The notes: generated from the sequence alone by a model not told the origin. Numbered from the stretch's first letter, positions 15,318 to 24,374 are shown. The stretch is 29,631 bases of DNA from an uncultured Oscillospiraceae bacterium (GCA_959601025.1 CAUGOD010000035.1:1-29631); one strand, 5' to 3'. Numbers and translations: made by a program.

Positions 15318-16628
15318 ATGGCCGAAATCCGTCCTTTTCGCGCGCTGCGCTTTACACCCGAGGCAGGAGAAATTGAGGAGTTGACCTGTCCGCCCTACGA
15401 TATCATCAGCGAGTCCCAGCGGCAGGCCTATCTGGCCCGCAATCCGCACAATATCGTGCGGCTGGAGCTTCCCCGCGACGGGCAGGACCCGTACCGGGAG
15501 GCAGGGGATACCCTGCGCCGCTGGATTGCGGAGGGAATTCTCCGACAGGACGACAAACCGGCCTTTTACGTTTATGAGATCGAATTTTCACTGGACGGGC
15601 CGAGCGATATCAGCGGCATGAGCGGCGGGGACCGCAGCGTGATGGGTCTGATCGGTCTGGTGAAGCTGGAGGAATTTGAGAAGGGGATCGTCCTGCCGCA
15701 TGAGGAGACCCTCTCCAAGGCCAAGACCGACCGGTTTAACCTGATGAAGGCCACCAACTGCAATTTCAGCGATATTTATGCGCTGTACATGGATGACGGC
15801 GGGGAAGAGGAAGCGCTGGATATCCTGGCGCTGGTCTCCCGTGAACAGCCGGTGACCGAAATGACCGACGAGGCGGGGCTGGTCCACCGCCTGTGGGCTA
15901 TTACCGACGAGGGAGTGATTGCCCGGATCAGCGCTCATCTGGCGGACACCAGGCTGTATATTGCGGACGGGCATCATCGCTATGAGACCGCGCTGAACTA
16001 CCGTAACTACCTGCGAGAGCAGGGGGCGCCGGAGGGCACCGCCGCGGATTATGTGATGATGATGATGGTGGAAATGAGCCATCCTGGGCTGGTAGTGTTC
16101 CCGACCCACCGGATGGTACGGGGCCTTGCCTCCTTTGACGCGGAGGAGGTTCGCGCCGCCTGCGAGCCGTATTTTGAGATTCTGCGGGATGTGGCTCTTT
16201 CATCGGCGGACGAGGCGCTGGAGCACGCATACCGTGAGGGCCGGCACGCCTTCGGCTTCTATACCGGCGGGGATACCTTTACTCTCCTTACCCTGAAGGA
16301 TCCGGCCGTGATGGACGAACTCCTGCCCGGCCTGTCCCCTGCTTCCCGTTCGCTGGACGTGACCATCCTGCACACGCTGGTACTGGAGCGGCTGATGGGA
16401 ATCGACCGGGAAAATATGGCCAATCAGACTAACCTAACCTACACCCGCGACCTGCAGGAGGCGGTGGATGGGGTGAATGAGGGGCTGTTCCAATGCAGTT
16501 TCCTGCTCAATCCCACCCGCGTTTCCGAGATACGGGACGTGGCTTCAGCCGGAGAAAAAATGCCGCAGAAATCCACCTATTTCTATCCCAAGCTGATTAC
16601 CGGCCTTGCTATGAACAAGCTGGACTGA
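15318..16628 (+). CDS. DUF1015 family protein
   Basis: A 436-residue member of DUF1015 (COG4198), a widespread clostridial family of unsettled biochemical role. Characteristic segments are MAEIRPFRALRF at the start, LTCPPYDIIS (about 22-31), HNIVRLELPR (44-53), LPHEETLSKAKTDRFNL (about 126-142) and ADGHHRYETAL (about 216-226, His219/His220). The length is normal. I chose ATG 15318 because GGAG lies six bases upstream and the protein aligns with the family start; ATG 15306 is too close to its only GGAG. It has its own promoter and terminator, so it is monocistronic. DUF1015 genes often neighbour serine-biosynthesis genes in other Clostridia; none is present here. Confidence 0.9.
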   Translation: MAEIRPFRALRFTPEAGEIEELTCPPYDIISESQRQAYLARNPHNIVRLELPRDGQDPYREAGDTLRRWIAEGILRQDDKPAFYVYEIEFSLDGPSDISGMSGGDRSVMGLIGLVKLEEFEKGIVLPHEETLSKAKTDRFNLMKATNCNFSDIYALYMDDGGEEEALDILALVSREQPVTEMTDEAGLVHRLWAITDEGVIARISAHLADTRLYIADGHHRYETALNYRNYLREQGAPEGTAADYVMMMMVEMSHPGLVVFPTHRMVRGLASFDAEEVRAACEPYFEILRDVALSSADEALEHAYREGRHAFGFYTGGDTFTLLTLKDPAVMDELLPGLSPASRSLDVTILHTLVLERLMGIDRENMANQTNLTYTRDLQEAVDGVNEGLFQCSFLLNPTRVSEIRDVASAGEKMPQKSTYFYPKLITGLAMNKLD

Positions 16629-16656
16629 CCGCTGGGAGAAACGACCTGCATTCGAC

Positions 16657-16700
16657 AAACGGGCGATGAGCGTGTGCTCGCTGCCCGTTTCTATTTTTCT
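16657..16700 (+). terminator. Terminator of the DUF1015 gene
   Basis: Stem AAACGGGC/GCCCGTTT, with inner GAGC/GCTC pairing, is followed by CTATTTTTCT. It lies 28 bases after the stop codon. Confidence 0.9.
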
Positions 16701-16773
16701 GTCAAAGAGCGCTTTTCAAGGAGAAGTCCATTCTCACTTCTTTTTCGTTCTTCCATTATTTACAATTTGGAAT

Positions 16774-16803
16774 TTGACAAGCGGCCTGTCCATGCGGTAT
16801 ACT
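16774..16803 (+). promoter_or_regulatory. Sigma-A promoter of the Re-citrate synthase-like gene
   Basis: TTGACA (16774-16779), an 18-bp spacer, and TATACT (16798-16803). The leader is about 145 nt long and contains no riboswitch or T-box that I can recognise. Confidence 0.8.
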
Positions 16804-16956
16804 TTAAAAATACATCATTGAGCGGGATAGCCCTGAAGCGCGAACAAAGCGTGAACCGCTGCGAAAAAAAGACAGGAGATAACCGGCGCAGCCGGCAAAA
16901 CGGGACGGCGGGATGGCCCCGGTACGGTTCCGAAAAATGTAAGGAGGAGTTTGCCT

Positions 16957-18351
16957 ATGGCCAGCATGAAGCCGAAACTTAATGAAAAATCCGGGCTGTT
17001 GGAGCTGGGTTACCAGTTCACGGACGTCAAGGAAGCCAACCTGTTTCGGAATATGTATCCCTATAACGATATTCCGAAGCTGATTTTCAACCACCGGATT
17101 GTGCCGATGAACCTTCCGGAGGATATCTTCATCACCGATACGACCTTCCGCGACGGACAACAGGCCCGTTCGCCCTATACGGTACAGGAAATCTGCGATC
17201 TGTACACCCTGCTCCACAAGTTGGACAACGGGAGCGGCATTATCCGCCAGACGGAGTTTTTCCTCTATTCCCCGAAGGATAAGGAAGCGGTTACCCGCTG
17301 CCGGGAGCTGGGGTATGATTTTCCCCAGATTACCGCGTGGATCCGGGCAAAGAAAGAGGATTTCGCTTTGGTCAAGGATATGGGGCTGAAGGAAACCGGT
17401 ATCTTGGTCTCCTGCTCGGATTACCATATCTTCAAAAAGATGAAGTGGACCCGTTCTGAAGCGATGAAGAATTATCTCTCGGTGGTGGAGGCCGCATTGA
17501 ACGAGGGGATTGTTCCCCGCTGCCACTTTGAGGATATCACCCGCGCGGATTTTTTCGGATTTGTCCTGCCGTTTGCGGAGAAGCTGATGGAGATGTCCCG
17601 CGACAGCGGCATCCCGATCAAGGTGCGCGCCTGCGATACTCTGGGACTGGGCTCCTCTATCCCGGGCGTGGTGCTTCCCCGCAGCGTCCAGCAGATCATG
17701 TACGGGCTGACCAACTATTCCGGCGTGCCGTCCGCGCAGCTTGAATGGCACGGGCACAACGATTTTTACAACGCTGTCCCCAATGCGGTCACGGCGTGGC
17801 TGTACGGCTGCGCGTCGGTCAATACCTCCCTGCTCGGCATCGGCGAGCGCACCGGAAATACCCCGCTGGAAGCGATGGTCATCGAATACTGTCAGCTCAA
17901 GGGGAACAATGGCGGCATGAACCTCAAGGTGATTACCGAGATCGCGGAGTATTTCGAAAATGAACAGCATTTTGAGATTCCGCCCCGTACGCCCTTCGTG
18001 GGCCGCGCCTTCAATGCGACCCGCGCCGGCATCCATGCCGACGGCCTGATGAAGGACGAAGAAATTTACAACATCTTCAACACCACCGACATCCTGGGCC
18101 GCCCGCCGATTGTGGTGGTGGACGCGCATTCCGGCGCGGCCGGCATTGCGGCTTGGATCAATACTTATTTTATGCTGGATGAGGAAAATAAGGTGGAAAA
18201 GCAGGATCCCGGCATCGCAAAGATCAAGGAATGGATCGACGCGGAATATGCGGACGGTCGCACCACTGTGATCGGCGACGCGGAGATGGAGCAGCAGGTC
18301 AAGCGCCATCTGCCCCGCCTGCTCACCATTCGGGAGAGCCGCTCGGAATAA
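16957..18351 (+). CDS. DRE-TIM metallolyase, probable Re-citrate synthase
   Basis: A 464-residue enzyme of the homocitrate/isopropylmalate synthase family, which condenses acetyl-CoA with a 2-oxo acid. The metal and substrate motif ITDTTFRDGQQ (59-69, Arg65/Asp66), the second metal site HGHND (265-269) and GIGERTGN (294-301) are intact. The N-terminus (LLELGYQFTDVKEANLFRNM) and the FNHRIVPMN segment match, from memory, the Re-citrate synthase of Clostridium kluyveri better than leucine-pathway enzymes. There is no C-terminal LeuA allosteric domain. Re-citrate synthase makes citrate from oxaloacetate with opposite stereochemistry to the common enzyme and feeds glutamate synthesis in strict anaerobes. 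ATG 16957 was chosen because AAGGAGGAG lies 9 bases upstream. Homocitrate synthase is the main alternative. Confidence 0.8.
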   Translation: MASMKPKLNEKSGLLELGYQFTDVKEANLFRNMYPYNDIPKLIFNHRIVPMNLPEDIFITDTTFRDGQQARSPYTVQEICDLYTLLHKLDNGSGIIRQTEFFLYSPKDKEAVTRCRELGYDFPQITAWIRAKKEDFALVKDMGLKETGILVSCSDYHIFKKMKWTRSEAMKNYLSVVEAALNEGIVPRCHFEDITRADFFGFVLPFAEKLMEMSRDSGIPIKVRACDTLGLGSSIPGVVLPRSVQQIMYGLTNYSGVPSAQLEWHGHNDFYNAVPNAVTAWLYGCASVNTSLLGIGERTGNTPLEAMVIEYCQLKGNNGGMNLKVITEIAEYFENEQHFEIPPRTPFVGRAFNATRAGIHADGLMKDEEIYNIFNTTDILGRPPIVVVDAHSGAAGIAAWINTYFMLDEENKVEKQDPGIAKIKEWIDAEYADGRTTVIGDAEMEQQVKRHLPRLLTIRESRSE

Positions 18352-18364
18352 TTTCTTATGCTCG

Positions 18365-18410
18365 AAAAAAAGCGCCGCAAATCGGGTTTGATCGGTTTGC
18401 AGCGCTTTTT
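18365..18410. terminator. Bidirectional terminator between convergent genes
   Basis: AAAAAGCGC(C)GCAAA pairs with TTTGC(A)GCGCTTTTT around a 14-nt loop. T-runs occur on both strands. It serves the synthase gene (+) and the isomerase gene (-). Confidence 0.85.
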
Positions 18411-18435
18411 CTTTCTTTTGGACTCTCCTGGGCGT

Positions 18436-19311
18436 TTAAAACCCGACGTCGGCCAGCGCACGGCGGAGATTGGCAAGCCCGATACGCAGGCCGGTCAGGC
18501 AGTCCTCCATCCCCTCAAATTCGATGGCGATGCTTCCCTCATAGCCGGCGGCCTTGAGGGCGGACAGACAGTGACGCAGGGGAACGTCTCCCTGGCCGAC
18601 AATCGCGCCGCGGAGGTAATTGCCGTTGCGGGAACGGAAAAACCCTTCGCCGGGATCAAAGCCGTTCCCGCTTTTGACATAAAAGTCCTTGGCGTGGACG
18701 TAAAACGCGTATGGGGCCGCCCGCCCGAAGGCAGAGGCCGGGTTCTCGTCGGCGCAGAGGAAATTACCCATATCGGTAAGCAGTCCGAAATTTTCATGGG
18801 CTACGGCGTTGACCAGCCGCTCCACCCGTTCGCTGTCCTGGCAGAAAAGGCCGTGGTTTTCCACCATTGTGCGCACGCCTTTTTCCGCCGCGTATTCGGT
18901 GATTTCCCGGCAGGCGGGGGCGATAACGGCCAGCGCGTCGTCAAAGCCATGATAAGAACGGGTTCCCGGCGCATAACCGTCGGTCGCGTCGTGACGCAGG
19001 GAATGTGCGCCGAGGACGACGGCCAGATCCACCATGCGTTTTATCCGTTCGATTTCTTCTTTCTGTCCGGCGGCGGGGTGGAGAAGCTCCGCTCCCACCG
19101 TGAAATTGGAAACCGGCATGTCCAGCCGCTCGCATTCCTCCCGCAGGCGGTGGGCATAGGCCAGCGGATCGGTTCTCTCCGGCGGGTGGACGTCCACAAA
19201 CTCAACGGCGTCGAAGCCCAGCTCCTTTGCTTTGGCGATGCAGTCCAGCTGCGTCATTCGTCCGTCGGAAAGATATTGGGAAAAGCTGTAGGTACTGGCG
19301 GCGATTTTCAT
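18436..19311 (-). CDS. Sugar phosphate isomerase/epimerase (xylose isomerase-like TIM barrel)
   Basis: A 291-residue TIM-barrel protein of the AP-endonuclease-2/xylose-isomerase-like superfamily. The metal-binding pattern is visible: Glu151 (MVENHG), Asp180 (LLTDMGN), His206 (YVHAKD) and Glu264/Glu266 (IEFEG). The N-terminus MKIAASTYSFSQYL is typical. The likely activity is interconversion of a keto-sugar or inositol derivative; the substrate cannot be told from the sequence. I chose ATG 19311, with GAAGGGAAG upstream, because homology begins there; the earlier ATG at 19377 would add 22 unrelated residues overlapping the -10 region. It is a single gene with its own promoter, which overlaps the terminator of the upstream PBP2 gene. 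Confidence 0.85.
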   Translation of the reverse strand: MKIAASTYSFSQYLSDGRMTQLDCIAKAKELGFDAVEFVDVHPPERTDPLAYAHRLREECERLDMPVSNFTVGAELLHPAAGQKEEIERIKRMVDLAVVLGAHSLRHDATDGYAPGTRSYHGFDDALAVIAPACREITEYAAEKGVRTMVENHGLFCQDSERVERLVNAVAHENFGLLTDMGNFLCADENPASAFGRAAPYAFYVHAKDFYVKSGNGFDPGEGFFRSRNGNYLRGAIVGQGDVPLRHCLSALKAAGYEGSIAIEFEGMEDCLTGLRIGLANLRRALADVGF

Positions 19312-19361
19312 AAGGCGGCGCTTCCCTTCTGTTTTTGAATCTTTCGGTTTCTTTGGGAAAC

Positions 19362-19390
19362 AGTATAGCGGAGGCACGACTAAAAAGCAA
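19362..19390 (-). promoter_or_regulatory. Promoter of the isomerase gene, overlapping the upstream terminator
   Basis: The minus strand reads TTGCTT (19385-19390), a 17-bp spacer, then TATACT (19362-19367). The -35 hexamer lies in the last stem bases and T-run of the PBP2 terminator. Confidence 0.6.
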
Positions 19391-19420
19391 TCTCCCGTGT
19401 AAAATTACACGGGAGATTGC
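19382..19420 (-). terminator. Terminator of the mre-PBP2 operon
   Basis: A perfect 15-bp stem, GCAATCTCCCGTGTA/TACACGGGAGATTGC, is followed by TTTTTA on the minus strand. It lies 15 bases after the PBP2 stop codon. Confidence 0.92.
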
Positions 19421-19435
19421 GGGAAATCTGTTTTA

Positions 19436-21511
19436 TCAGGGAAGCAGCTCACCTTCCGGCGTGGGGGCGACTCCGGCTTCCTTGGAGGCAAAGTAGGCGT
19501 CCAGCATGGTCTTGGCCAGTCTCGTGGAAGGACGGGAGGTGCCGTTTTCCAGCACTACGGCGATGGCGACCTCCGGGTTGTCATAAGGAGCGTAGCCGAT
19601 GAAGACGCCGTGATCGGAGCGCCCTTCGATCCCCGTCTGGGCGGTGCCGGTCTTGCCGGCGGCCGTATAAGCGGTCACGTTTTTAAAATACCGGCTGGCG
19701 GTGCCGTCGGTCATCACCTGCCGCATACCCTGCCGCACGGTATCAATCGCTTCCTGCGACCAGGAAACGGTGGCCGCTACCTCCGGCTCTACCACGGTTT
19801 CGGCGCCGTCATAGCCGATCACGCTCTGTACCAGGTGAGTTTTGTACCGTACGCCGTTATTGGCGATGGTCATGCAGTAGGCGGCGAGCTGGATAGGGGT
19901 GAAGGCGTTGTCCGACTGGCCGATCGCAGCGGAGCAGGTATCGCCGGGGTTCCAGACCAGCCCCAGGGATTCCCGGTACGCGGGGCCGGCCAGCACGCCG
20001 GTGGATTCCCCCACCTCGATACCGGTTTTCTGCCCCAGTCCATACAGCGTGGAATATTCGTTCATTTTCTGGATGCCGAGCATTCGTCCAACGTCGTAGA
20101 AAAAAACGTTGCAGGATTCCTGCAGGGCATAGACGACGTTGGCCCGGCCATGAACCCCCATACAGGTTGGTTTATACCCGCTGCTGGCATAATAGGTGTA
20201 AACGCCTGTCCGATACCCGGCGATACGCGAGCAGCTTACCGGGGTGGAGGTAGGGGTAATGATTCCTTCCGTCAGGGCGGCCAGCGCGACTCCCGGCTTC
20301 ATGGTGGAGCCGCAGGGGTAAGCGCCGTTCAGCGCACGGTTGAAGAGAGGCTTATCCGGATCGGCAATCAGCTCGTTATAATCGGCGTTATAGGTGGAAA
20401 GGTCGTAATTCGGCCAGGTGGCGCAGACCAGCACCCCGCCGGTTTTCACGTCCAGCATGACCACCGACCCGCTCTTCACGTCCTGGCCGTCGGAACCTTC
20501 CGGCTGCGCCCGCAGCTCGTCGATCATGTCCGCAATGGCGTCCTGCGCGGTTTTCTGCAGGCTGGAATCCAGCGTCAGGATTACGGAATCCCCGGGAACC
20601 GGGGACGTGGTCACCGACTTATCCAGCACGGTGCCCTTGGAATCCTTCGTGATGGTGCTGACGCCGTTTTCGCCCCGCAGGGCCTCCTCCATGGCGGACT
20701 CAATGCCGCTCTTTCCCAGAATGTCGTTGAGCTGGTAGCCCCTTTCCTTCAGCGATTCATATTCCTCGGCGTAAATCGGGCCGACAGTACCGATCAGGTG
20801 GGCGGCGATATCCTTGCTGACGTATTCCCGCACCGGGGTGGTTTGGACGTTCACGCCGGGATATTTGGCGCTGTTTTCGAGAATGCGGTTGTAGGTGCCT
20901 TCCGCGATATCGGAGGAGAAGGTGAAGGGGTTTTTCAAAGCGAATTCGCGGAGCTCCATCTCATACCGTACCCCGGCGATGGTCCTCTGTGCTTCCTCCT
21001 CGTATCCGTTGAGCTTATACCGCTCGATTAAAGCGTTCATGCATTGCTCCGCGGTGGCGTATTCCGCCATGCGGAGCTTGCTTTTCAGGGCGGCAATGCT
21101 GTTTTCCCGTCCCTCTGCAAAACGATAGGGCGCTTCCTCCGATATGGGCAGGGAGTCGCTCCACTCCTCGTCGGCGGAGGACAGTAGCTCGGTGAGGGAG
21201 AGGATGATGGCGTTCTGTTGACGCTGCTCTTCTTCGCCGCTCCCGCGCGGGAAAAAGGCATAGTCGAAAACGACCGAAAAGCTGGTGCGGTTCACCGCCA
21301 TCGGTCGCATATACCGGTCGAGGATTTCCCCGCGGGAGGCGGCGATCGGCACCTCGACCGAGGAATTGCGGGAAGCGAGGTCGGCGTATTCGTCGCCGTC
21401 CACGATCTGAATCTGGAACAGACGCACCGAATACCCGGTGAAGATCAGCGCGATTACCACCGCGAGGGCGGCGGCCCGCCGTTTGGTGATGCCGTAATTG
21501 GGGCGTTCCAT
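19436..21511 (-). CDS. mrdA: Penicillin-binding protein 2 (elongasome transpeptidase)
   Basis: A 691-residue class B PBP that cross-links peptidoglycan during rod elongation. A short cytoplasmic end and one membrane helix (about 11-30) are followed by the dimerisation/pedestal region (ASRGEILDRY at 58-67). The transpeptidase domain has the nucleophile Ser402 in S-T-M-K (402-405), the SxN motif Ser466-Cys-Asn468 and Lys620-Thr-Gly622. All three motifs are intact. I chose ATG 21511 because of GGAAGGAACACGCC upstream; the frame extends further upstream only by overlapping mreD. It follows mreB, mreC and mreD in the usual order and is closed by a strong terminator, so it should be made together with the MreBCD scaffold. 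Confidence 0.95.
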   Translation of the reverse strand: MERPNYGITKRRAAALAVVIALIFTGYSVRLFQIQIVDGDEYADLASRNSSVEVPIAASRGEILDRYMRPMAVNRTSFSVVFDYAFFPRGSGEEEQRQQNAIILSLTELLSSADEEWSDSLPISEEAPYRFAEGRENSIAALKSKLRMAEYATAEQCMNALIERYKLNGYEEEAQRTIAGVRYEMELREFALKNPFTFSSDIAEGTYNRILENSAKYPGVNVQTTPVREYVSKDIAAHLIGTVGPIYAEEYESLKERGYQLNDILGKSGIESAMEEALRGENGVSTITKDSKGTVLDKSVTTSPVPGDSVILTLDSSLQKTAQDAIADMIDELRAQPEGSDGQDVKSGSVVMLDVKTGGVLVCATWPNYDLSTYNADYNELIADPDKPLFNRALNGAYPCGSTMKPGVALAALTEGIITPTSTPVSCSRIAGYRTGVYTYYASSGYKPTCMGVHGRANVVYALQESCNVFFYDVGRMLGIQKMNEYSTLYGLGQKTGIEVGESTGVLAGPAYRESLGLVWNPGDTCSAAIGQSDNAFTPIQLAAYCMTIANNGVRYKTHLVQSVIGYDGAETVVEPEVAATVSWSQEAIDTVRQGMRQVMTDGTASRYFKNVTAYTAAGKTGTAQTGIEGRSDHGVFIGYAPYDNPEVAIAVVLENGTSRPSTRLAKTMLDAYFASKEAGVAPTPEGELLP

Positions 21512-21587
21512 GGCGTGTTCCTTCCTTTCCGGAGGTCGGGGGAGTGCGTCGGGTCCGAGGGGAATGGGGCGCATCCGGTGGCGAAGG

Positions 21588-22139
21588 CTATTCGCGGTTT
21601 CGCAGCAGCCGGGCCGTCCCATAAACCGCCCCGTACAGCAGTGGGGAGAGAACCAGCGTATAAACGGCGTTGGGAAGAAGAATATGCAGCAGCGCATAGG
21701 CCGGTTCAGCCTGGAACGCCAGTACATGGTTGAAGAACCAGTCGAGCACCAGCTGTATCCCCACCGAAGCGGCGATCATCAGCATGGCGGAGAGCAGGTT
21801 GTTCCGCACCAGCAGGCGCACAAGCAGGCCGCAGCCGCAGCAAAGCAGCATCAGGATCAGCGCGTTGAAGCCAAGAAGACGGTCGGCGAACAAATCCCAC
21901 AGGAAACCGGCGGCGATCCCGGCGGCCGCGCCGCCAACCGGGCCTTCGAACATGGCGATCGCTACCGCGAGGGGAAGCAGCAGCACCGGCCGTCCCCCCC
22001 CTATCTCCGGGAAAAGGCGGGGGGCGGACTGGAGCAAAGACGCCGCCAGCAGAAGCAGGCCATAGGCTGTCCATTTCAAATACCGGCGGCTGAGCTGCGG
22101 CATCGGGTTGTGCGAACCGATATGGTCGTGATCCTGCAA
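21588..22139 (-). CDS. mreD: Rod shape-determining membrane protein MreD
   Basis: A 183-residue, very hydrophobic protein with about five membrane segments, including WTAYGLLLLAASLLQSA and GGAAAGIAAGFLWDLF. MreD is an integral component of the elongasome that links MreC and the synthesis enzymes. The start is TTG at 22139, with GGAAGGGGGCTTCGGCC upstream; the first later ATG (22103) has no ribosome site. It lies 42 bp after mreC and 76 bp before PBP2. Sequence conservation in this family is low, so the call rests on hydrophobicity, length and its place between mreC and PBP2. Confidence 0.9.
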   Translation of the reverse strand: MQDHDHIGSHNPMPQLSRRYLKWTAYGLLLLAASLLQSAPRLFPEIGGGRPVLLLPLAVAIAMFEGPVGGAAAGIAAGFLWDLFADRLLGFNALILMLLCCGCGLLVRLLVRNNLLSAMLMIAASVGIQLVLDWFFNHVLAFQAEPAYALLHILLPNAVYTLVLSPLLYGAVYGTARLLRNRE

Positions 22140-22181
22140 GGCCGAAGCCCCCTTCCTGTGGTAACAGCCGGTAACGGCAAT

Positions 22182-23033
22182 TTACGGGACGTCCTCGCCC
22201 TGTCCGTCGAAATCGATGATGACAAAAACGTAGGACAGGTTTTTCAGGTCGGCAAAAGGCTTGACCACGGCGTACATGGTCAGCGCGTCGGATTCCGGCT
22301 GAATCTCCTCGATCGAACCAATCAGCAGCAGTTCGGGATAAATCCCGCCTTTGCCGGAGGTGACCACATAGTCGCCCGCCGCTACGCCGCTGTCCCGGGC
22401 GATCAGGTTCATCCGCAGCCTGCCCTCCTGCGCCAGGGAGACGGAGCCGCCGGTCACGCCGCCGCTCCGGGTCCGGCTGACATAGGCGCTGACCTGGGTC
22501 GCCGGATCGAGGATAGTGCGAACCTTGGCATAGTTCGGTCCCACCTCGTACACCACGCCGACCAGCCCGTCCGGGGTGATGACTGGATCGTCCGCCTTGA
22601 TCCCCTTGAGGGAACCGGCGTTGATGGTGAAGTTGCCGTATTTATCCGCCGGGTCGGTCGAAATGACCCGGCCATCCGCAAACTGATAGTCGGCATGCTG
22701 GTCCTTCAGCTCCAGGAATTCCCGGTACAGCTCGTTCAGGCGGCGAAGCTCGTCGGTTTCCACTTCGTTTTTCCGCAGTTCGTTGATCTCATTTTGCAGC
22801 TGCTCGTTTTCCGCCCGCAGGGCGTTGGAATCGGTGAAAATCCCGATAAAGCTGTTAAAGCCGTCCGACACGGCAGTGGCCAGGGATTGCAGAGGGGTAA
22901 TGATCGCGCCGGTAATGGTGGCGGGGATTGTGGATACGCCGCCGGTCGACGCGGCGTAAATCATGATGCCGATCAGAAACAGCGCTATCACCGCGAGGGC
23001 CTTGAAAGCCACGCTTTTCAGAAATTCTTTCAC
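22182..23033 (-). CDS. mreC: Rod shape-determining protein MreC
   Basis: A 283-residue bitopic membrane protein with an N-terminal anchor (about 8-30). A coiled coil follows (about 64-115, with ALRAENEQLQNEINELR), then two beta-barrel domains (DPADKYGNFTINAGSLKGI, GLVGVVYEVGPNYAKVRTI). MreC bridges cytoplasmic MreB to PBP2 outside the membrane and activates elongation. The start is GTG at 23033, with AAAGGAGGGGCTCT before it. It lies between mreB and mreD on the same strand. Length and domain order are typical, and nothing looks broken. Confidence 0.95.
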   Translation of the reverse strand: MKEFLKSVAFKALAVIALFLIGIMIYAASTGGVSTIPATITGAIITPLQSLATAVSDGFNSFIGIFTDSNALRAENEQLQNEINELRKNEVETDELRRLNELYREFLELKDQHADYQFADGRVISTDPADKYGNFTINAGSLKGIKADDPVITPDGLVGVVYEVGPNYAKVRTILDPATQVSAYVSRTRSGGVTGGSVSLAQEGRLRMNLIARDSGVAAGDYVVTSGKGGIYPELLLIGSIEEIQPESDALTMYAVVKPFADLKNLSYVFVIIDFDGQGEDVP

Positions 23034-23087
23034 AGAGCCCCTCCTTTACGCAGAATGGGATACGCGAAACACGGCGAATACGGAGAA

Positions 23088-23118
23088 GCCCCGCGCCCGC
23101 GGGTGGCGGAAGCGGGGC
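23088..23118 (-). other. Intercistronic hairpin between mreB and mreC
   Basis: A 7-bp GC stem, GCCCCGC/GCGGGGC with a 17-nt loop, lies in the 102-bp gap. Only TTCTCC follows on the minus strand, so it is at most a partial terminator; it may instead shape mreB:mreC stoichiometry. Confidence 0.4.
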
Positions 23119-23135
23119 AGCGTGTGTTCGGAAAG

Positions 23136-24143
23136 TTACCGCTTCTTGGAACGCATATCGCTGATCATGCCGCGGTCGAGGCATTTGCCGGTGCCGTTGA
23201 CCACGCAGTCGAGCGGGTCTTCCGCGACATGGACCGGCATTCCGGTTTCCCGGTTGATTAGCACGTCCAGCCCGCGGAGCAGCGCGCCGCCGCCGGTGAG
23301 CATAATGCCGTTGTCGATGATGTCGGCGGAAAGCTCCGGCGGGGTATTTTCCAGTGTGGAGCGGATCGCGTCCACAATCGCGCCCACCGGATCGGCCAGC
23401 GCCTCGCGGATTTCCTCCGACGAAACGGTAATATTCTTGGGCAGGCCGTCCAGCAGGTTGCGGCCCTTGACCTCCATGGAGGACTCCTCCTGCCCCGGGA
23501 AGGCCGAGCCGATGCTGATCTTAATGTTCTCCGCCGTGCGTTCGCCGATCAGGAGATTGTATTTTTTCTTGATGTAGGAAACAATCGCTTCGTCGAAATC
23601 ATCCCCTGCGGTGCGGACTGAGCAGGAGGTGACGATATCGTCCAGCGAGATCACGGCCACCTCAGAGGTGCCGCCGCCGATGTCCACCACCATGCAGCCG
23701 GCCGCGTCCCCCACGCGCAGGCCCGCGCCGATCGCGGCCGCCATCGGCTCCACGATCAGCTCCACATCCTTCGCACCGGCGCTGCGGGCGGCTTCGTCCA
23801 CCGCGCGGCGCTCCACCTCGGTCACACCGGAGGGGATGCACACCATCACACGGGGACGGCTGAAAAAGGAGGAATGGGCGGTTTTCCGGATGAAATGCTT
23901 GAGCATTTCCGCCGTTACGTCAAAGTCGGCGATCACGCCGTCCTTCAGCGGGCGCATGGCGGAGATGGAGCCGGGGGTACGGCCGATCATTTCCTTGGCC
24001 TCGGTGCCGACGGCCATTACGGTGTCGGTTTTCACTTCCACGGCGACCACCGAGGGCTCGCGCATGACGATACCCTTCCCCTTGACATAAACGAGGGTGT
24101 TGGCGGTGCCGAGGTCGATGCCGATATCACGGTTAAAGAACAT
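23136..24143 (-). CDS. mreB: Rod shape-determining actin homologue MreB
   Basis: A 335-residue MreB, an ATP-dependent filament protein under the membrane that orients wall synthesis. Phosphate-1 motif GIDLGTANTLVYVKG (8-22), phosphate-2 motif VVDIGGGTSEVAVISL (152-167) and the adenosine motif LTGGGALLRGLD (282-293) are all intact. Length matches the family. The ATG at 24143 is preceded by AAGGAAGAAAGCACT. It is the first gene of the mreBCD-PBP2 operon and has a promoter about 230 bp upstream, leaving an unusually long A/T-rich leader. Confidence 0.97.
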   Translation of the reverse strand: MFFNRDIGIDLGTANTLVYVKGKGIVMREPSVVAVEVKTDTVMAVGTEAKEMIGRTPGSISAMRPLKDGVIADFDVTAEMLKHFIRKTAHSSFFSRPRVMVCIPSGVTEVERRAVDEAARSAGAKDVELIVEPMAAAIGAGLRVGDAAGCMVVDIGGGTSEVAVISLDDIVTSCSVRTAGDDFDEAIVSYIKKKYNLLIGERTAENIKISIGSAFPGQEESSMEVKGRNLLDGLPKNITVSSEEIREALADPVGAIVDAIRSTLENTPPELSADIIDNGIMLTGGGALLRGLDVLINRETGMPVHVAEDPLDCVVNGTGKCLDRGMISDMRSKKR

Positions 24144-24304
24144 AGTGCTTTCTTCCTTTCCTCAAAGCGGCCGAACAGGAACGGAACGCCGCTGCTTTTC
24201 TCTTTTTTACTCTTTCATTTTTTCACTTTTTCACTCTTTATACATGTCCATCCTTTCCCCCTTTCCGTTGGAAAGGCCCGATTCTCTGGGAAAGTTTTGG
24301 AAGG

Positions 24305-24328
24305 AAAAACGCCGCTTATACGCAGCGG
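24305..24328 (-). terminator. Possible weak attenuator in the mreB leader
   Basis: CCGCT/AGCGG, a 5-bp stem with a 7-nt loop, is followed on the minus strand by CGTTTTTCC, about 50 bp after the predicted transcription start. The stem is short, so any effect would be partial. Confidence 0.3.
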
Positions 24329-24374
24329 AGACAGCAAAACCGATAAAACCAGATAAATCCAGTAACAAGTATCT

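Noticed and set aside
16804..18309. Open frame of 501 codons on the minus strand
   Set aside because: It is antisense to the Re-citrate synthase-like gene with intact active-site motifs, and has no recognisable protein features.
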